Assembly: GCA_013151655.1 (NCBI GenBank)
Contig: JAADHX010000113.1
Span: 1-17,668, forward strand
Reading direction: 5' to 3'
Length of the DNA: 17,668 bases
Origin: Actinomycetota bacterium
GTDB taxonomy: Bacteria > Actinomycetota > Acidimicrobiia > Acidimicrobiales > Poriferisodalaceae
This document shows, one piece after another, positions 1-8,169 of this stretch. The position numbers and the translations under genes were made by a program. The first letter of the stretch is position 1; each line of letters begins with the position of its first letter. Below the pieces are notes generated by a model. That model ran no database searches, was not told the DNA's origin, and saw nothing but the letters and a program-made list of their open reading frames with translations.

Positions 1-591
1 GGACTCCGGGCCGCTGGCCAGTTGATTGCTTACGAGCTTCCGCTCGTTCTGGCCGTGGTCGGCGTTGTTATCCAGGCCGAGACACTGTCGCTTCAGGGCA
101 TCGTCGAAGCTCAAGCCAACTGGGAGATCTTCGGTCTTGGCTCTGGTATGCCGTTCGTCTTCACCCAGTTCATCGGCTTCCTGATCTTCATGATTGCGGC
201 TCAAGCCGAGCTAACCCAAACACCGTTCGACATGCCTGTGGCCGAAACCGAGCTGGTTGGTGGTTTCCATATCGAGTACACCGGTTTCCGGTTCTTGTTG
301 TTCTTCATGGCCGAGTTCGGCACCGCGTTTGCTTTCGCGGCTATATCGTCGGTGATCTTCCTTGGCGGTTGGTCGCTTCCGTTTGTTGACCCCACTGCAA
401 ATTGGCTCAACATCGTTGGCCCAGGTGTAATGCTCGCGAAGATCCTGCTCCTGACGTTCGTAATCTTCTGGGTGCGGTTCACCTACCCACGTCTGCGTGA
501 GGACCAATTGCAGAAGTTCGCCTGGAAAGTCCTAATCCCGTTGTCACTGCTCAACATTGTGGTGACCGGCATATTCAAGGTGGCCTTCTAA
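1..591 (+). CDS. nuoH: NADH-quinone oxidoreductase subunit H (C-terminal part, cut by window edge)
   Basis: This is the C-terminal 196 residues of the membrane subunit that joins the peripheral and membrane arms of complex I and helps form the quinone chamber. The frame is open from base 1 (reading GLRAAGQ), so the true start lies outside the window and the first internal ATG or TTG is not the start. Family landmarks visible are the AAGQLIAYELPL helix, the TPFDMPVAETELVGGFHIEY cytoplasmic loop that corresponds to the conserved acidic, quinone-chamber loop of NuoH/ND1, and the FRFLLFFMAEF helix after it. Several hydrophobic membrane segments follow, and the protein ends GIFKVAF. Its TAA stop overlaps the nuoI ATG by one base (TAATG), which implies coupled translation. 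The identification is secure; the missing N-terminus cannot be judged. Confidence 0.96.
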   Translation, partial: GLRAAGQLIAYELPLVLAVVGVVIQAETLSLQGIVEAQANWEIFGLGSGMPFVFTQFIGFLIFMIAAQAELTQTPFDMPVAETELVGGFHIEYTGFRFLLFFMAEFGTAFAFAAISSVIFLGGWSLPFVDPTANWLNIVGPGVMLAKILLLTFVIFWVRFTYPRLREDQLQKFAWKVLIPLSLLNIVVTGIFKVAF

Positions 592-1127
592 TGTCGATAC
601 TCGCTCCATACATCAAGGGCCTTGGCGTCACGGCTCGCACAGCCATGCGCACGATGTTCCCCGGAGGCCTTAAGAGGCCAATCCCGCAGCCATCCAAGGG
701 AGCGGTGACGGTTCAGTATCCCCACGAAAAGGAAACACCTACCGATCGGGCCCGTGGCGTTATCTCGCTCGTCGAAGACAACTGCACCGCTTGCATGCTG
801 TGCAGTCGTAGCTGCCCCGATTGGTGTATCTACATCGAGGGCCACAAGGTCAAAGCGCCGCCACGGCGTGCCGGCGGCAAGGCCAGAAACGTCAACAAAC
901 TCGACCGCTTCGACATCGACTACGCGCTGTGTATGTACTGCGGCATTTGTGTCGAGGTTTGCCCGTTCGAGGCGTTGTTCTGGTCCCCAGAGTACGAATA
1001 CTCCGAACCTCGCATAGCTGATCTGCTCCACGACAAGACTCGCCTCGTCGAGTGGCACGAAACCGTTCCAGACTTCGAAGAGTACGAAAGCGGTTCGCAG
1101 CAGAAGGTTCTTAAGGTTCCTCGCTGA
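591..1127 (+). CDS. nuoI: NADH-quinone oxidoreductase subunit I (2x[4Fe-4S] ferredoxin-like)
   Basis: NuoI carries clusters N6a and N6b, which pass electrons along the peripheral arm to N2 and quinone. Two CxxCxxCxxxCP motifs are visible: C65, C68, C71 and C75 (CTACMLCSRSCP), and C114, C117, C120 and C124 (CMYCGICVEVCP). An extra Cys at 79 sits just after the first motif. The N-terminal about 30 residues form the amphipathic section that packs on NuoH. At 178 aa it is within the normal range. The loop between the two motifs (about residues 85-110, rich in Lys and Arg) is long, as is common in actinobacterial NuoI. The ATG overlaps the nuoH stop, and the TGA stop overlaps the nuoJ ATG (TGATG). 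A Shine-Dalgarno-like AAGGTGG lies inside the nuoH end (578-584). Confidence 0.97.
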   Translation: MSILAPYIKGLGVTARTAMRTMFPGGLKRPIPQPSKGAVTVQYPHEKETPTDRARGVISLVEDNCTACMLCSRSCPDWCIYIEGHKVKAPPRRAGGKARNVNKLDRFDIDYALCMYCGICVEVCPFEALFWSPEYEYSEPRIADLLHDKTRLVEWHETVPDFEEYESGSQQKVLKVPR

Positions 1128-1633
1128 TGTTGTCCGTCTTGGTTGCTCAGAACATAGCTTTCGGCATTATCGCCGCGATTGCGTGCATCAGTGCTGTCCG
1201 AATGGTCACGACCCAAAACGTTGTGCACGCGGCCTTGTACCTGGTAGCAGTTCTGGCCAGCCTGGCTGCCATCTACATTTTGCTCGTCGCTGAGTTTGTG
1301 GCAACGACCCAATTCTTGGTGTACATCGGCGCCGTTATGGTGTTGTTCTTGTTCGGCGTCATGCTCACCCGAGCCCCCACTACCGGCGATTCTAGGCTGA
1401 CCGGCGATCACTGGCCTATCGGTCTTGGTGTGGCCGTGATGTTGGCTGGCGTGCTCACCTACGTTGTACTCGACTTCTTTGGCTCAGACCAGCTTCCTAA
1501 CGACCCCATCGTGTTCGACACCGCCGATGTCGGCGACTCCATCTTCAGCACCTATCTTGTTCCGTTCGAGGCCGTATCGGTGCTGCTCTTGGCTGCGCTC
1601 ATCGGCGCCATCGTTCTGGTGAGAAAGGACTAA
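1127..1633 (+). CDS. nuoJ: NADH-quinone oxidoreductase subunit J
   Basis: NuoJ is a small membrane subunit (168 aa) of the complex I membrane arm, lying between NuoH/NuoA and NuoK. About five hydrophobic helices are visible. The third holds the family signature FLVYIGAVMVLFLFGVMLT, where the conserved Tyr lies at the pi-bulge thought to act in conformational coupling of quinone reduction to proton pumping. The short helix ending VLLLAALIGAIVLVRKD is the usual C-terminus, without the long tail some actinobacteria have. The start is the ATG that overlaps the nuoI TGA, and nuoK begins 4 nt after the stop. Product and position in the nuo order agree, so the call is firm. Confidence 0.95.
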   Translation: MLSVLVAQNIAFGIIAAIACISAVRMVTTQNVVHAALYLVAVLASLAAIYILLVAEFVATTQFLVYIGAVMVLFLFGVMLTRAPTTGDSRLTGDHWPIGLGVAVMLAGVLTYVVLDFFGSDQLPNDPIVFDTADVGDSIFSTYLVPFEAVSVLLLAALIGAIVLVRKD

Positions 1634-1637
1634 CGCA

Positions 1638-1937
1638 GTGCTCGTCAACCAGTTCTTACTGCTCAGCGCATTCCTGTTTTGTACGGGCGTCTATGGCGTC
1701 TTGGCTCGCCGCAATGCGGTCATGGTCCTGATGTCGATCGAGTTGATGCTCAACGCTGTCAACATCAACCTGCTCACGTTCGGTGTCTTGCATGGCACCG
1801 TCAGCGGCCAAGTGTTCGCCCTTTTCATCATCGCCGTGGCGGCCGCAGAAGTCGCTGTTGGTTTGGCCATTGTTCTGTTGATCTACCGCAACCGTTCCAA
1901 CATCGATGTTGACGATCTCGATCTGATGAAGGGCTGA
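1638..1937 (+). CDS. nuoK: NADH-quinone oxidoreductase subunit K
   Basis: NuoK is the smallest antiporter-like subunit of complex I, related to MrpC. It has 99 aa and three membrane helices. The two buried glutamates needed for proton transfer are present: E35 in MVLMSIELMLNAVNINLL and E71 in AVAAAEVAVGLAIVLLIYRN. The start is GTG, preceded by AAAGGA at 1624-1629 inside the end of nuoJ with 8-nt spacing. No better ATG gives full length, since the N-terminus MLVNQFLLLSAFLF already matches the family. The polar tail VDDLDLMKG is typical. nuoL starts 5 nt after the stop. Confidence 0.96.
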   Translation: MLVNQFLLLSAFLFCTGVYGVLARRNAVMVLMSIELMLNAVNINLLTFGVLHGTVSGQVFALFIIAVAAAEVAVGLAIVLLIYRNRSNIDVDDLDLMKG

Positions 1938-1942
1938 CGACG

Positions 1943-4084
1943 ATGCTCGAAAACGCCTATCTCATTCCGCTGTTACCGGCCTTGTCGTTCGTGTTCATCT
2001 TGCTGTTCGGTAAACGATTCAAAGGTGGCGATGCCGTTCACTGGATTGGCATCGGCGTCGTCGGTGTCGTCTGGGTGTTGTCTCTTGTGCTTGGCGCACA
2101 GTGGATCGACCGATCCGAAGACGCGCTATCTGGTGGTGGCTCTAGTTACGAAGAGAGCCTCGTGGTGGTCGTTGGCAGTAGCGGCACCGGCGCCGGGGTG
2201 CTTCTCGGCACCGAAGCAGGCGAAGGAGCTCCCGCCCCAATCGCCGAACCTGTCATCTCCCAGATTACGTGGTTCCAGAGTGGCGGCGTCGAGCACAGCG
2301 TGGGCACCTACGTCGATGGTCTAGCGGCGTTGTTGCTGGTAGTCGTTTCGACAGTTTCGTTGCTGGTGCACATTTATTCGACTGAGTACGTCCGCGGCGA
2401 CGTTCGTTACGTGCATTACTACGCGTTCTTGAGCTTGTTCACCGCGTCGATGTTGTTCTTTGTTCTGTCGTCAAGCATTTTGCAGATGATCGTCGGCTGG
2501 GAACTTGTGGGACTGTGTTCGTTTGCACTAATTGGTCACTGGTGGGAAGACAGCGCAAACAGCAGCGCGGCGCTAAAGGCATTCCTCACCAACCGTGTCG
2601 GCGACATTGGTCTCCTAGTTGGCATGATCATCTTGTTCTTCGGAGCAGGCACGTTCGATATCTTCCAGATCAACGACATGGTGGCTCGCGGCGAGATTAG
2701 CCACCTGGTTCTGCTGATGGCGTCGCTCTCGCTTATCGCTGCGGTCATGTCGAAATCGGGCCAGTTTCCGCTACACACCTGGCTGCCCGACGCCATGGCT
2801 GGCCCCACACCGGTGTCGGCTCTTATACACGCCGCCACCATGGTCGTTGCCGGCGTTTACATGATTGCTCGTCTGTACCCCGTGTTCTACGAGGGCTTCG
2901 CTATCAACACCTCGTCGATCAACCTGTTGTCCTTCATCGGCGGATTCACGGCGCTAATGGCGGCCGGCTTGGCGTTCTTCCAGTGGGACATCAAGAAGGT
3001 TCTCGCCTACTCGACGGTGTCTCAACTTGGGTACATGGTCATGGCTCTTGGGGTCGGGGCTTGGACAGCGGCGGTGTTCCATCTGTTCACCCACGCCTTG
3101 TTCAAAGCCTGTTTGTTCCTTGGTGCCGGTTCGGTTAGCCACGCATCGCACCACACGTTCGATATGCGCAAGATGGGCGGACTCAAAAAACATATGCCCG
3201 TCACGTTCTGGACGTTCGCCATTGCGTCTTTGGCGCTCGCTGGCATCTTTCCGCTGGCCGGGTTCTGGTCGAAAGACGAGATTCTTATTGGCGCCTGGAC
3301 TGGCCAGCAGAGTGGTTACCCGCTCATGCTGTTCTTTGGCGCGGCAGTTGCCGCATTGACCGCGGCCTACATGACCAGGGTCATCTACTACACGTTCTTT
3401 GGCGAGTACCGAGGCCACGGCACTCCGCACGAATCGCCTAAGGCCATAACTGTTCCTCTTGTGATCCTCGCCGGTGGAGCGGTCTTGGGTGGGTTGGCCA
3501 ACCTGCCAAGCCCGGCCGCCGACGCGATCGGGCTCGGTGGCATCGCTCACCGAATCGAAACCTACGCCGAACCGGTCAACTTCCTCGCGCCACTCGGGCT
3601 CACGGTGGCTGCGCCATCGTTGGCAATGGCTCTGATCGGCTTAGGCCTCGCCTTGTCCGGAATCGGTGTTACCTACCTCTACTTTTGGAAGGGCATGGGC
3701 CCGCAGGGGTTGTCCGAGCGCAACAAGTACGCTCGCGCTGGTCGCACTTTCTTCGAGAACAAGTACTACCTCGACTATCTGTACAACGACATCATTGTCG
3801 CCAGCATTAAGTGGCCAATCGCTAAGGCCACTTACTGGTTCAACCAGAACGTCATCGACAAGGTTGTTGACTCCGTGGGCGAAGGCGCACGCGACGGTGG
3901 CCAGTTCGTATACCGATATATCGACCAAGCCGTCGTCGACGGCACGGTCAACGCAACAGGCACGGCGGCCAACGCTTCTGGCGAAAGTCTCCGTGTGATC
4001 CAGTCCGGCAAGGTTCAGGACTACGGCGCACTACTTTTCGGTGCCGTTGGTGTTCTGGCTATCATTTTCGTGATCGTCATCTAG
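1943..4084 (+). CDS. nuoL: NADH-quinone oxidoreductase subunit L
   Basis: NuoL is the distal antiporter-like proton-pumping subunit of complex I, with a long lateral helix along the membrane arm. At 713 aa it is about 100 longer than E. coli NuoL. Key charged residues are present: E187 in GWELVG (E. coli E144), K271 in SKSGQFPLHTWLPDAM (E. coli K229) and K444 in WSKDEIL (E. coli K399). The constant offset of 42-45 residues shows that extra sequence lies before E187. It is a Gly/Ser/acidic loop, about residues 53-106, between the second hydrophobic segment and the QITWFQSGGVEH strand. The C-terminal part (from about 590) has the YYLDYLYN region, a long amphipathic helix and a last membrane helix ending IIFVIVI. 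A Shine-Dalgarno AAGGG lies at 1929-1933. Confidence 0.97.
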   Translation: MLENAYLIPLLPALSFVFILLFGKRFKGGDAVHWIGIGVVGVVWVLSLVLGAQWIDRSEDALSGGGSSYEESLVVVVGSSGTGAGVLLGTEAGEGAPAPIAEPVISQITWFQSGGVEHSVGTYVDGLAALLLVVVSTVSLLVHIYSTEYVRGDVRYVHYYAFLSLFTASMLFFVLSSSILQMIVGWELVGLCSFALIGHWWEDSANSSAALKAFLTNRVGDIGLLVGMIILFFGAGTFDIFQINDMVARGEISHLVLLMASLSLIAAVMSKSGQFPLHTWLPDAMAGPTPVSALIHAATMVVAGVYMIARLYPVFYEGFAINTSSINLLSFIGGFTALMAAGLAFFQWDIKKVLAYSTVSQLGYMVMALGVGAWTAAVFHLFTHALFKACLFLGAGSVSHASHHTFDMRKMGGLKKHMPVTFWTFAIASLALAGIFPLAGFWSKDEILIGAWTGQQSGYPLMLFFGAAVAALTAAYMTRVIYYTFFGEYRGHGTPHESPKAITVPLVILAGGAVLGGLANLPSPAADAIGLGGIAHRIETYAEPVNFLAPLGLTVAAPSLAMALIGLGLALSGIGVTYLYFWKGMGPQGLSERNKYARAGRTFFENKYYLDYLYNDIIVASIKWPIAKATYWFNQNVIDKVVDSVGEGARDGGQFVYRYIDQAVVDGTVNATGTAANASGESLRVIQSGKVQDYGALLFGAVGVLAIIFVIVI

Positions 4085-4097
4085 GGAGTACTGCTCG

Positions 4098-5645
4098 ATG
4101 CAAGCAACGGGATTCGACGCTTGGGCCGTGAGCCTGGTGGTTTTCCTCCCCCTCTTGGGGGCACTGGTCATGTTGGCCGTGCCAAGCAAAGAGGAGGAGA
4201 CCCACAAACTCATCGCCCTTGTCTCATCGTTAGGCGCGCTGGCAGCCGGGATATACATCCTTGTCCAGTTCGACTATGACAACACGAGCGAGCTTCAGTT
4301 CCTCGTCGATAAGAGCTGGATCGATGTCATCAACAGTCGGTTCATCGTGGGCGTCGATGGCTTGTCGCTACCGATGCTCATCTTGTCGCTGGTAGTGGTG
4401 CCTTTGTGCATCGTTTACAGCTGGCAACACATCCCAGAGCCAGGGAACCCTAAGGCGTTCCTCATGCTCATTCTGGTGCTCGCCACCGGCATGAACGGAA
4501 CCTTCGTCTCTCACGACCTCATCTTGTTCTTCGTGTTCTTCGAGATCGTGCTGCTGCCGATGTACTTCATGATCGGTGTCTGGGGCGGGCCCGAACGCAA
4601 GTACGCGTCGCTCAAGTTCTTCTTGTTTACGCTGTTCGGCTCGGCGCTGATGATTCTCAGCTTCCTGGCTTTGTTCTTCGTAGCCGAAGATCCCAGTGGA
4701 ACAGCTCTGAACACCTTCGATATGAGGGCATTGTCTCAGTGGGCCGGAGCTGGGCTTAGCCTCACCACCGCGGTAGTAATTTTCGGTGGAATGTTCATGG
4801 GCTTTGGCATCAAGGTGCCGATGTTTCCCTTCCACACTTGGTTGCCAGATGCCCATACCCAGGCCCCCACGGTCGGGTCGGTCATTTTGGCGGCGGTCCT
4901 TCTGAAGCTGGGAACCTACGGGTTCATTCGTATCGCCCTCCCGATCTTGCCTCGCGCCGCCGAACAATGGGCCCCCTGGATCGGCCTGTTAGCGGTCATC
5001 GGCATCATCTACGGTGCTCTTGGCTGTTTGGCCCAGACCGACATGAAACGCCTGATCGCCTTTTCCTCAGTGGCGCATATGGGTTATGTGATGTTGGGCA
5101 TCTCGACGCTCACTACCCTCGGTATCAACGCCGCTGTGTTCGGCATGGTCGCTCATGGCCTCATCACCGGCATCTTGTTCTTTGTTGCTGGTTCGGTAAA
5201 GGAGCGTTATCACACTCTCGAAATTGCCAGGCTTGGTGGCCTCCTCAAGGCTGCCCCTCGTATGGGCTGGATTCTTGGGTTCGCCACGATGGCTTCTTTG
5301 GGTCTTCCAGGCCTCGCCGGATTCTGGGGTGAGTTCCCGGCCATTCTTGCGGCCTATCAGCCCGCTCCGGCGCTTAGCGAAGAGTTGTTCAGGGTGTACA
5401 TGGTGATCGCCGCTCTCGGAACTGTGCTGGCCGCTGGGTACCTGCTTTGGTTGTACCAGCGCACCGCGTTTGGTGAACCCACTGAAGAGTTCGCCGACCT
5501 CGAAATCGCCGACGTGAATCAGTACGAGTGGTTGGCCTGGACTCCATTCCTTTTGGCCATCTTGGCTTTCGGTGTATATCCAAACTTGATCTTCTCGCTC
5601 ACCGACGACACCGTCGGCAACATCGTCTCGGCCTTCGGAGGCTGA
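4098..5645 (+). CDS. nuoM: NADH-quinone oxidoreductase subunit M
   Basis: NuoM is the second antiporter-like subunit of complex I, 515 aa with about 14 membrane helices. Functional residues are visible: E149 in FFEIVLLPMYFMIG (equivalent to E. coli E144), K239 in GIKVPMFPFHTWLPDAH (E. coli K234) and E412 in GFWGEFPAI (E. coli E407, at the NuoL side of the channel). The AQAPTVGSVILA, FSSVAHMGYVMLG and MVAHGLITGILFFVAGSV segments are typical of the family. The ATG at 4098 is preceded by GGGAG at 4084-4088, overlapping the nuoL stop, with 9-nt spacing. nuoN follows after 3 nt. The call is secure and no defect is seen. Confidence 0.97.
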   Translation: MQATGFDAWAVSLVVFLPLLGALVMLAVPSKEEETHKLIALVSSLGALAAGIYILVQFDYDNTSELQFLVDKSWIDVINSRFIVGVDGLSLPMLILSLVVVPLCIVYSWQHIPEPGNPKAFLMLILVLATGMNGTFVSHDLILFFVFFEIVLLPMYFMIGVWGGPERKYASLKFFLFTLFGSALMILSFLALFFVAEDPSGTALNTFDMRALSQWAGAGLSLTTAVVIFGGMFMGFGIKVPMFPFHTWLPDAHTQAPTVGSVILAAVLLKLGTYGFIRIALPILPRAAEQWAPWIGLLAVIGIIYGALGCLAQTDMKRLIAFSSVAHMGYVMLGISTLTTLGINAAVFGMVAHGLITGILFFVAGSVKERYHTLEIARLGGLLKAAPRMGWILGFATMASLGLPGLAGFWGEFPAILAAYQPAPALSEELFRVYMVIAALGTVLAAGYLLWLYQRTAFGEPTEEFADLEIADVNQYEWLAWTPFLLAILAFGVYPNLIFSLTDDTVGNIVSAFGG

Positions 5646-5648
5646 TCG

Positions 5649-7139
5649 ATGGAACTGGCCATGCTCGCCTTCGAAAGACCAGCGATCGACTGGCACGCGT
5701 TCGCGCCTGAGCTCGTTCTGCTCGCGGTTGGCAGCATCTTGACGCTGATCGACATCGTGTACAACGAGCGAGCTCGTCGGGTCATGCCTGCGCTGGCCGC
5801 TGTGGGACTCCTGGCTACGCTTGTTCCAGTACTGACGTTGGCAGTCGACGGCGCCGATCGATCCATGTTCGACGGAGCATTCGTAGTCGACGACATGGCC
5901 CTCACCCTCAAGGCGTTGTTCTTGATCTCGGGGTTTGTGGTTGTTCTGCTATCGGTCGACTACATCCGCGACGGCGACTACCACGAGAACGAGTACTACT
6001 CGTTGTTGTTGGCGTCGCTGCTAGGCATGGTTCTCATCGCGTCATCTCGCGACCTGATCACCATGTTCATCGCACTCGAGCTTCTGTCGATACCGGCCTA
6101 CATGCTGGCGGCATGGCGCAAGGGTGGAGCCACGTCAAACGAGGCGGGTCTCAAGTACTACCTGATGGGTGTCTTCGCGTCGGCAATCATGTTGTACGGC
6201 ATGTCGCTCATATTCGGTGTATCGGGCTCGACTCAGTTCGACGCCATCAGGGTGGCCCTCGATACTGGCGGTGATAGCGCCCCGATGGTCACGCTCGGCA
6301 TCTTGTTTGTTCTTGTCGGTTTCGGCTTCAAGGTATCGGCCGTTCCGTTCCACACGTGGGCTCCAGACGTCTACGAAGGTTCGCCGACTCCCATCACTGC
6401 CTTCTTGGCAGTGGCAGCCAAGGCCGCTGGCTTCGTCGCCTTGTTGCAGCTTGTGTTTGTTGCTTTCTCGGGGCGTTACGACGTCGTCGAGCCCTTCTTC
6501 TGGATCATGGCCGCTCTCACCATGACCGTTGGCAACCTGATGGCTTTGCGCCAGACCAACATTGTCCGGATGTTGGCCTACTCGGGTGTGGCCCAAGGCG
6601 GCTTCATGCTGGCGCCCTTCGCGGTTGCTGGCCAGGCAACTGACAGTGCCATTCAGGCCATCGTCACGTATCTGATCATCTACGCCTTCATGAACCTTGG
6701 CGCATTCGCGGTTGTGCTTGCGGTAGCTAAGAAGACTCGCAGCGGCGAGATCTCCTCGTACGCGGGGTTGTTCTCCTATGCACCTGGCCTTGCTGTAGCG
6801 ATGACAGTGTTCATGGCTGCGCTGGCGGGTATACCGCCTGCGGGTGGTTGGGTCGCCAAACTGCTAGTTTGGAGGGCCCTACTCGACGCTTCTTCGGTTC
6901 AAGGCACCGTTTTGGCCGTGGTGGTGGCTTTCAATGCTGTTCTCGCCTTTAGTTACTACGCCAAGGTTCTGCGCGAGATGTGGATGAGCGACGCCCCCGA
7001 CGGCGACACCAGCCCAGTATCGGTGTCGGGTACATTGACCCTTGCCCTCGGTCTCACAGTGTTAGCCACGCTGGCCTTCGGGGTGTTTCCACAGCTCGCT
7101 GCTCGGTTCGGCGACTTCTCCGCGTCGTTCGCGCTCTGA
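5649..7139 (+). CDS. nuoN: NADH-quinone oxidoreductase subunit N
   Basis: NuoN is the third antiporter-like subunit of complex I, next to NuoK, 496 aa with about 14 membrane helices. Conserved charged positions are E144 in FIALELLSIPAYMLA, K228 in GFGFKVSAVPFHTWAPDVYEG and K404 in GGWVAKLLVW, which lines up with E. coli NuoN K395 (a Lys here rather than the Glu of NuoM). The segment GIPPAGGWVAKLLVW replaces the more common GIPPTAGFxGKFYVF. The start ATG has GGAGG at 5637-5641 with 7-nt spacing, inside the end of nuoM. It is the last nuo gene, and a methyltransferase gene in the same reading frame follows after 27 nt with no visible terminator between, suggesting one transcript. Confidence 0.96.
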   Translation: MELAMLAFERPAIDWHAFAPELVLLAVGSILTLIDIVYNERARRVMPALAAVGLLATLVPVLTLAVDGADRSMFDGAFVVDDMALTLKALFLISGFVVVLLSVDYIRDGDYHENEYYSLLLASLLGMVLIASSRDLITMFIALELLSIPAYMLAAWRKGGATSNEAGLKYYLMGVFASAIMLYGMSLIFGVSGSTQFDAIRVALDTGGDSAPMVTLGILFVLVGFGFKVSAVPFHTWAPDVYEGSPTPITAFLAVAAKAAGFVALLQLVFVAFSGRYDVVEPFFWIMAALTMTVGNLMALRQTNIVRMLAYSGVAQGGFMLAPFAVAGQATDSAIQAIVTYLIIYAFMNLGAFAVVLAVAKKTRSGEISSYAGLFSYAPGLAVAMTVFMAALAGIPPAGGWVAKLLVWRALLDASSVQGTVLAVVVAFNAVLAFSYYAKVLREMWMSDAPDGDTSPVSVSGTLTLALGLTVLATLAFGVFPQLAARFGDFSASFAL

Positions 7140-7166
7140 TCTGAAACGGCCAGAGGCAACGGCATC

Positions 7167-8147
7167 ATGGCCTTGCTGAGGTTTGACCAGTTCCAAGAAC
7201 AACGCCTTTATGGCGATGGTGGGTTTTACATGTCCGGTGGCGCGGCCGGCGCCGGCGGCGACTTCTTCACCGCGCCCGAGCTTGGCAACGAGTTTGCTCG
7301 TGCGGTTGGCGCCGCCCTCGATGCAAGATGGAACCTGCTCGGTCGGCCTTGCCCATTTGTAGTGGTTGAGGGTGGTGCGGGTGTCGGAACTTTAGCTCTG
7401 GGTTGCCTTCAGTTGCCCCTCGATTGTCGGGAGTGTCTGCGGTGGGTGATGGTCGAGGTTTCTGAGGTTCAACGAGAAACGGCAATGCAACGTCTCATGG
7501 GCGAACTGACCGTCGATGGGGCCGACGCAATCGCGCCGGTAGCTGCCATCTCCGACCTAGGTCGAGCTCGATTCGATCATGACGTTCATTTCGTTGTTGC
7601 CAATGAGTTGCTAGACAATCTGCCGGTGCGCATTGTTCGGCGGGTCGACGATGCGGTCGAAGAGCTGTTTGTCGAGGTTGGTGTTTCATCGGCTGAGACC
7701 GTTTGGCGAGCAGCCGATGGCGGCGCGACGACGAGGGCATTGCACCATGGCGGCGCCGTCGCCGATGGCGTCGAGTTTCCATTAGCCGATCGGATGGCTC
7801 TCTGGGTGCACCAGGCCATCGAGCTTGTTGGTATTGGTGGCGAGGTCACGATCATGGACTACGGGGCCACTACGGGCGAGTTGGCCCAGCGGCCAAACAG
7901 GGGCTGGTTGCGTACCTATGATCGGCATCGTCGGGGGAGCGACCCGTTCGATCTGGACCATCCTGTCGACATCACTTGCGACGTTCCATTCGACCAACTC
8001 CACCGAGGAGCAACGTGTATGACACAACGGGAGTGGGTTCTTACGCATCGGCCCCAAGCCTCTGACCGAAACGACCCCGGTACGGTGGCCCTCTTGGACC
8101 AAAACGGTGTTGGTGGGTTTACGGTCGCTACATGGGTTAGACGATGA
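7167..8147 (+). CDS. SAM-dependent methyltransferase, MidA/NDUFAF7-like (COG1565)
   Basis: This 326-aa protein reads as a class I SAM-dependent methyltransferase of the MidA/NDUFAF7 family. The human member is a complex I assembly factor that dimethylates an arginine of NDUFS2. Landmarks in order: FDQFQEQRLYGDGGFYMSGG near the N-terminus; GDFFTAPELGNEFA at 31-44; SAM-binding motif I VVVEGGAGVGTL at 65-76; VMVEVSEVQRE at 94-104 (second acidic turn); VVANELLDNLPV at 143-154; TIMDYGATTGEL; and a C-terminal RTYDRHR...DITCDVPFDQL block typical of the family. It lacks about 15-20 N-terminal residues found in many homologues. Upstream codons run back in frame to the nuoN stop with no ATG or GTG, so ATG 7167 is the best start. 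The location right after nuoN supports a role in complex I maturation, but this is inferred. Confidence 0.9.
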   Translation: MALLRFDQFQEQRLYGDGGFYMSGGAAGAGGDFFTAPELGNEFARAVGAALDARWNLLGRPCPFVVVEGGAGVGTLALGCLQLPLDCRECLRWVMVEVSEVQRETAMQRLMGELTVDGADAIAPVAAISDLGRARFDHDVHFVVANELLDNLPVRIVRRVDDAVEELFVEVGVSSAETVWRAADGGATTRALHHGGAVADGVEFPLADRMALWVHQAIELVGIGGEVTIMDYGATTGELAQRPNRGWLRTYDRHRRGSDPFDLDHPVDITCDVPFDQLHRGATCMTQREWVLTHRPQASDRNDPGTVALLDQNGVGGFTVATWVRR

Positions 8148-8169
8148 CCTCGCCCGTTGGGAACCTTCA

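Noticed and set aside
2954..5696. Long minus-strand open frames of about 200 aa (2954-3550, 4368-4967, 5067-5696)
   Set aside because: They lie wholly opposite nuoL, nuoM and nuoN, have no recognisable motifs and skewed Arg/His/Gln-rich composition, as expected for shadow frames in GC-rich genes.
8107..8169. Upstream GTG start of ppgK at 8107
   Set aside because: It would overlap the methyltransferase by 41 nt and add 21 residues not typical of PpgK; ATG 8170 has a well-placed Shine-Dalgarno.
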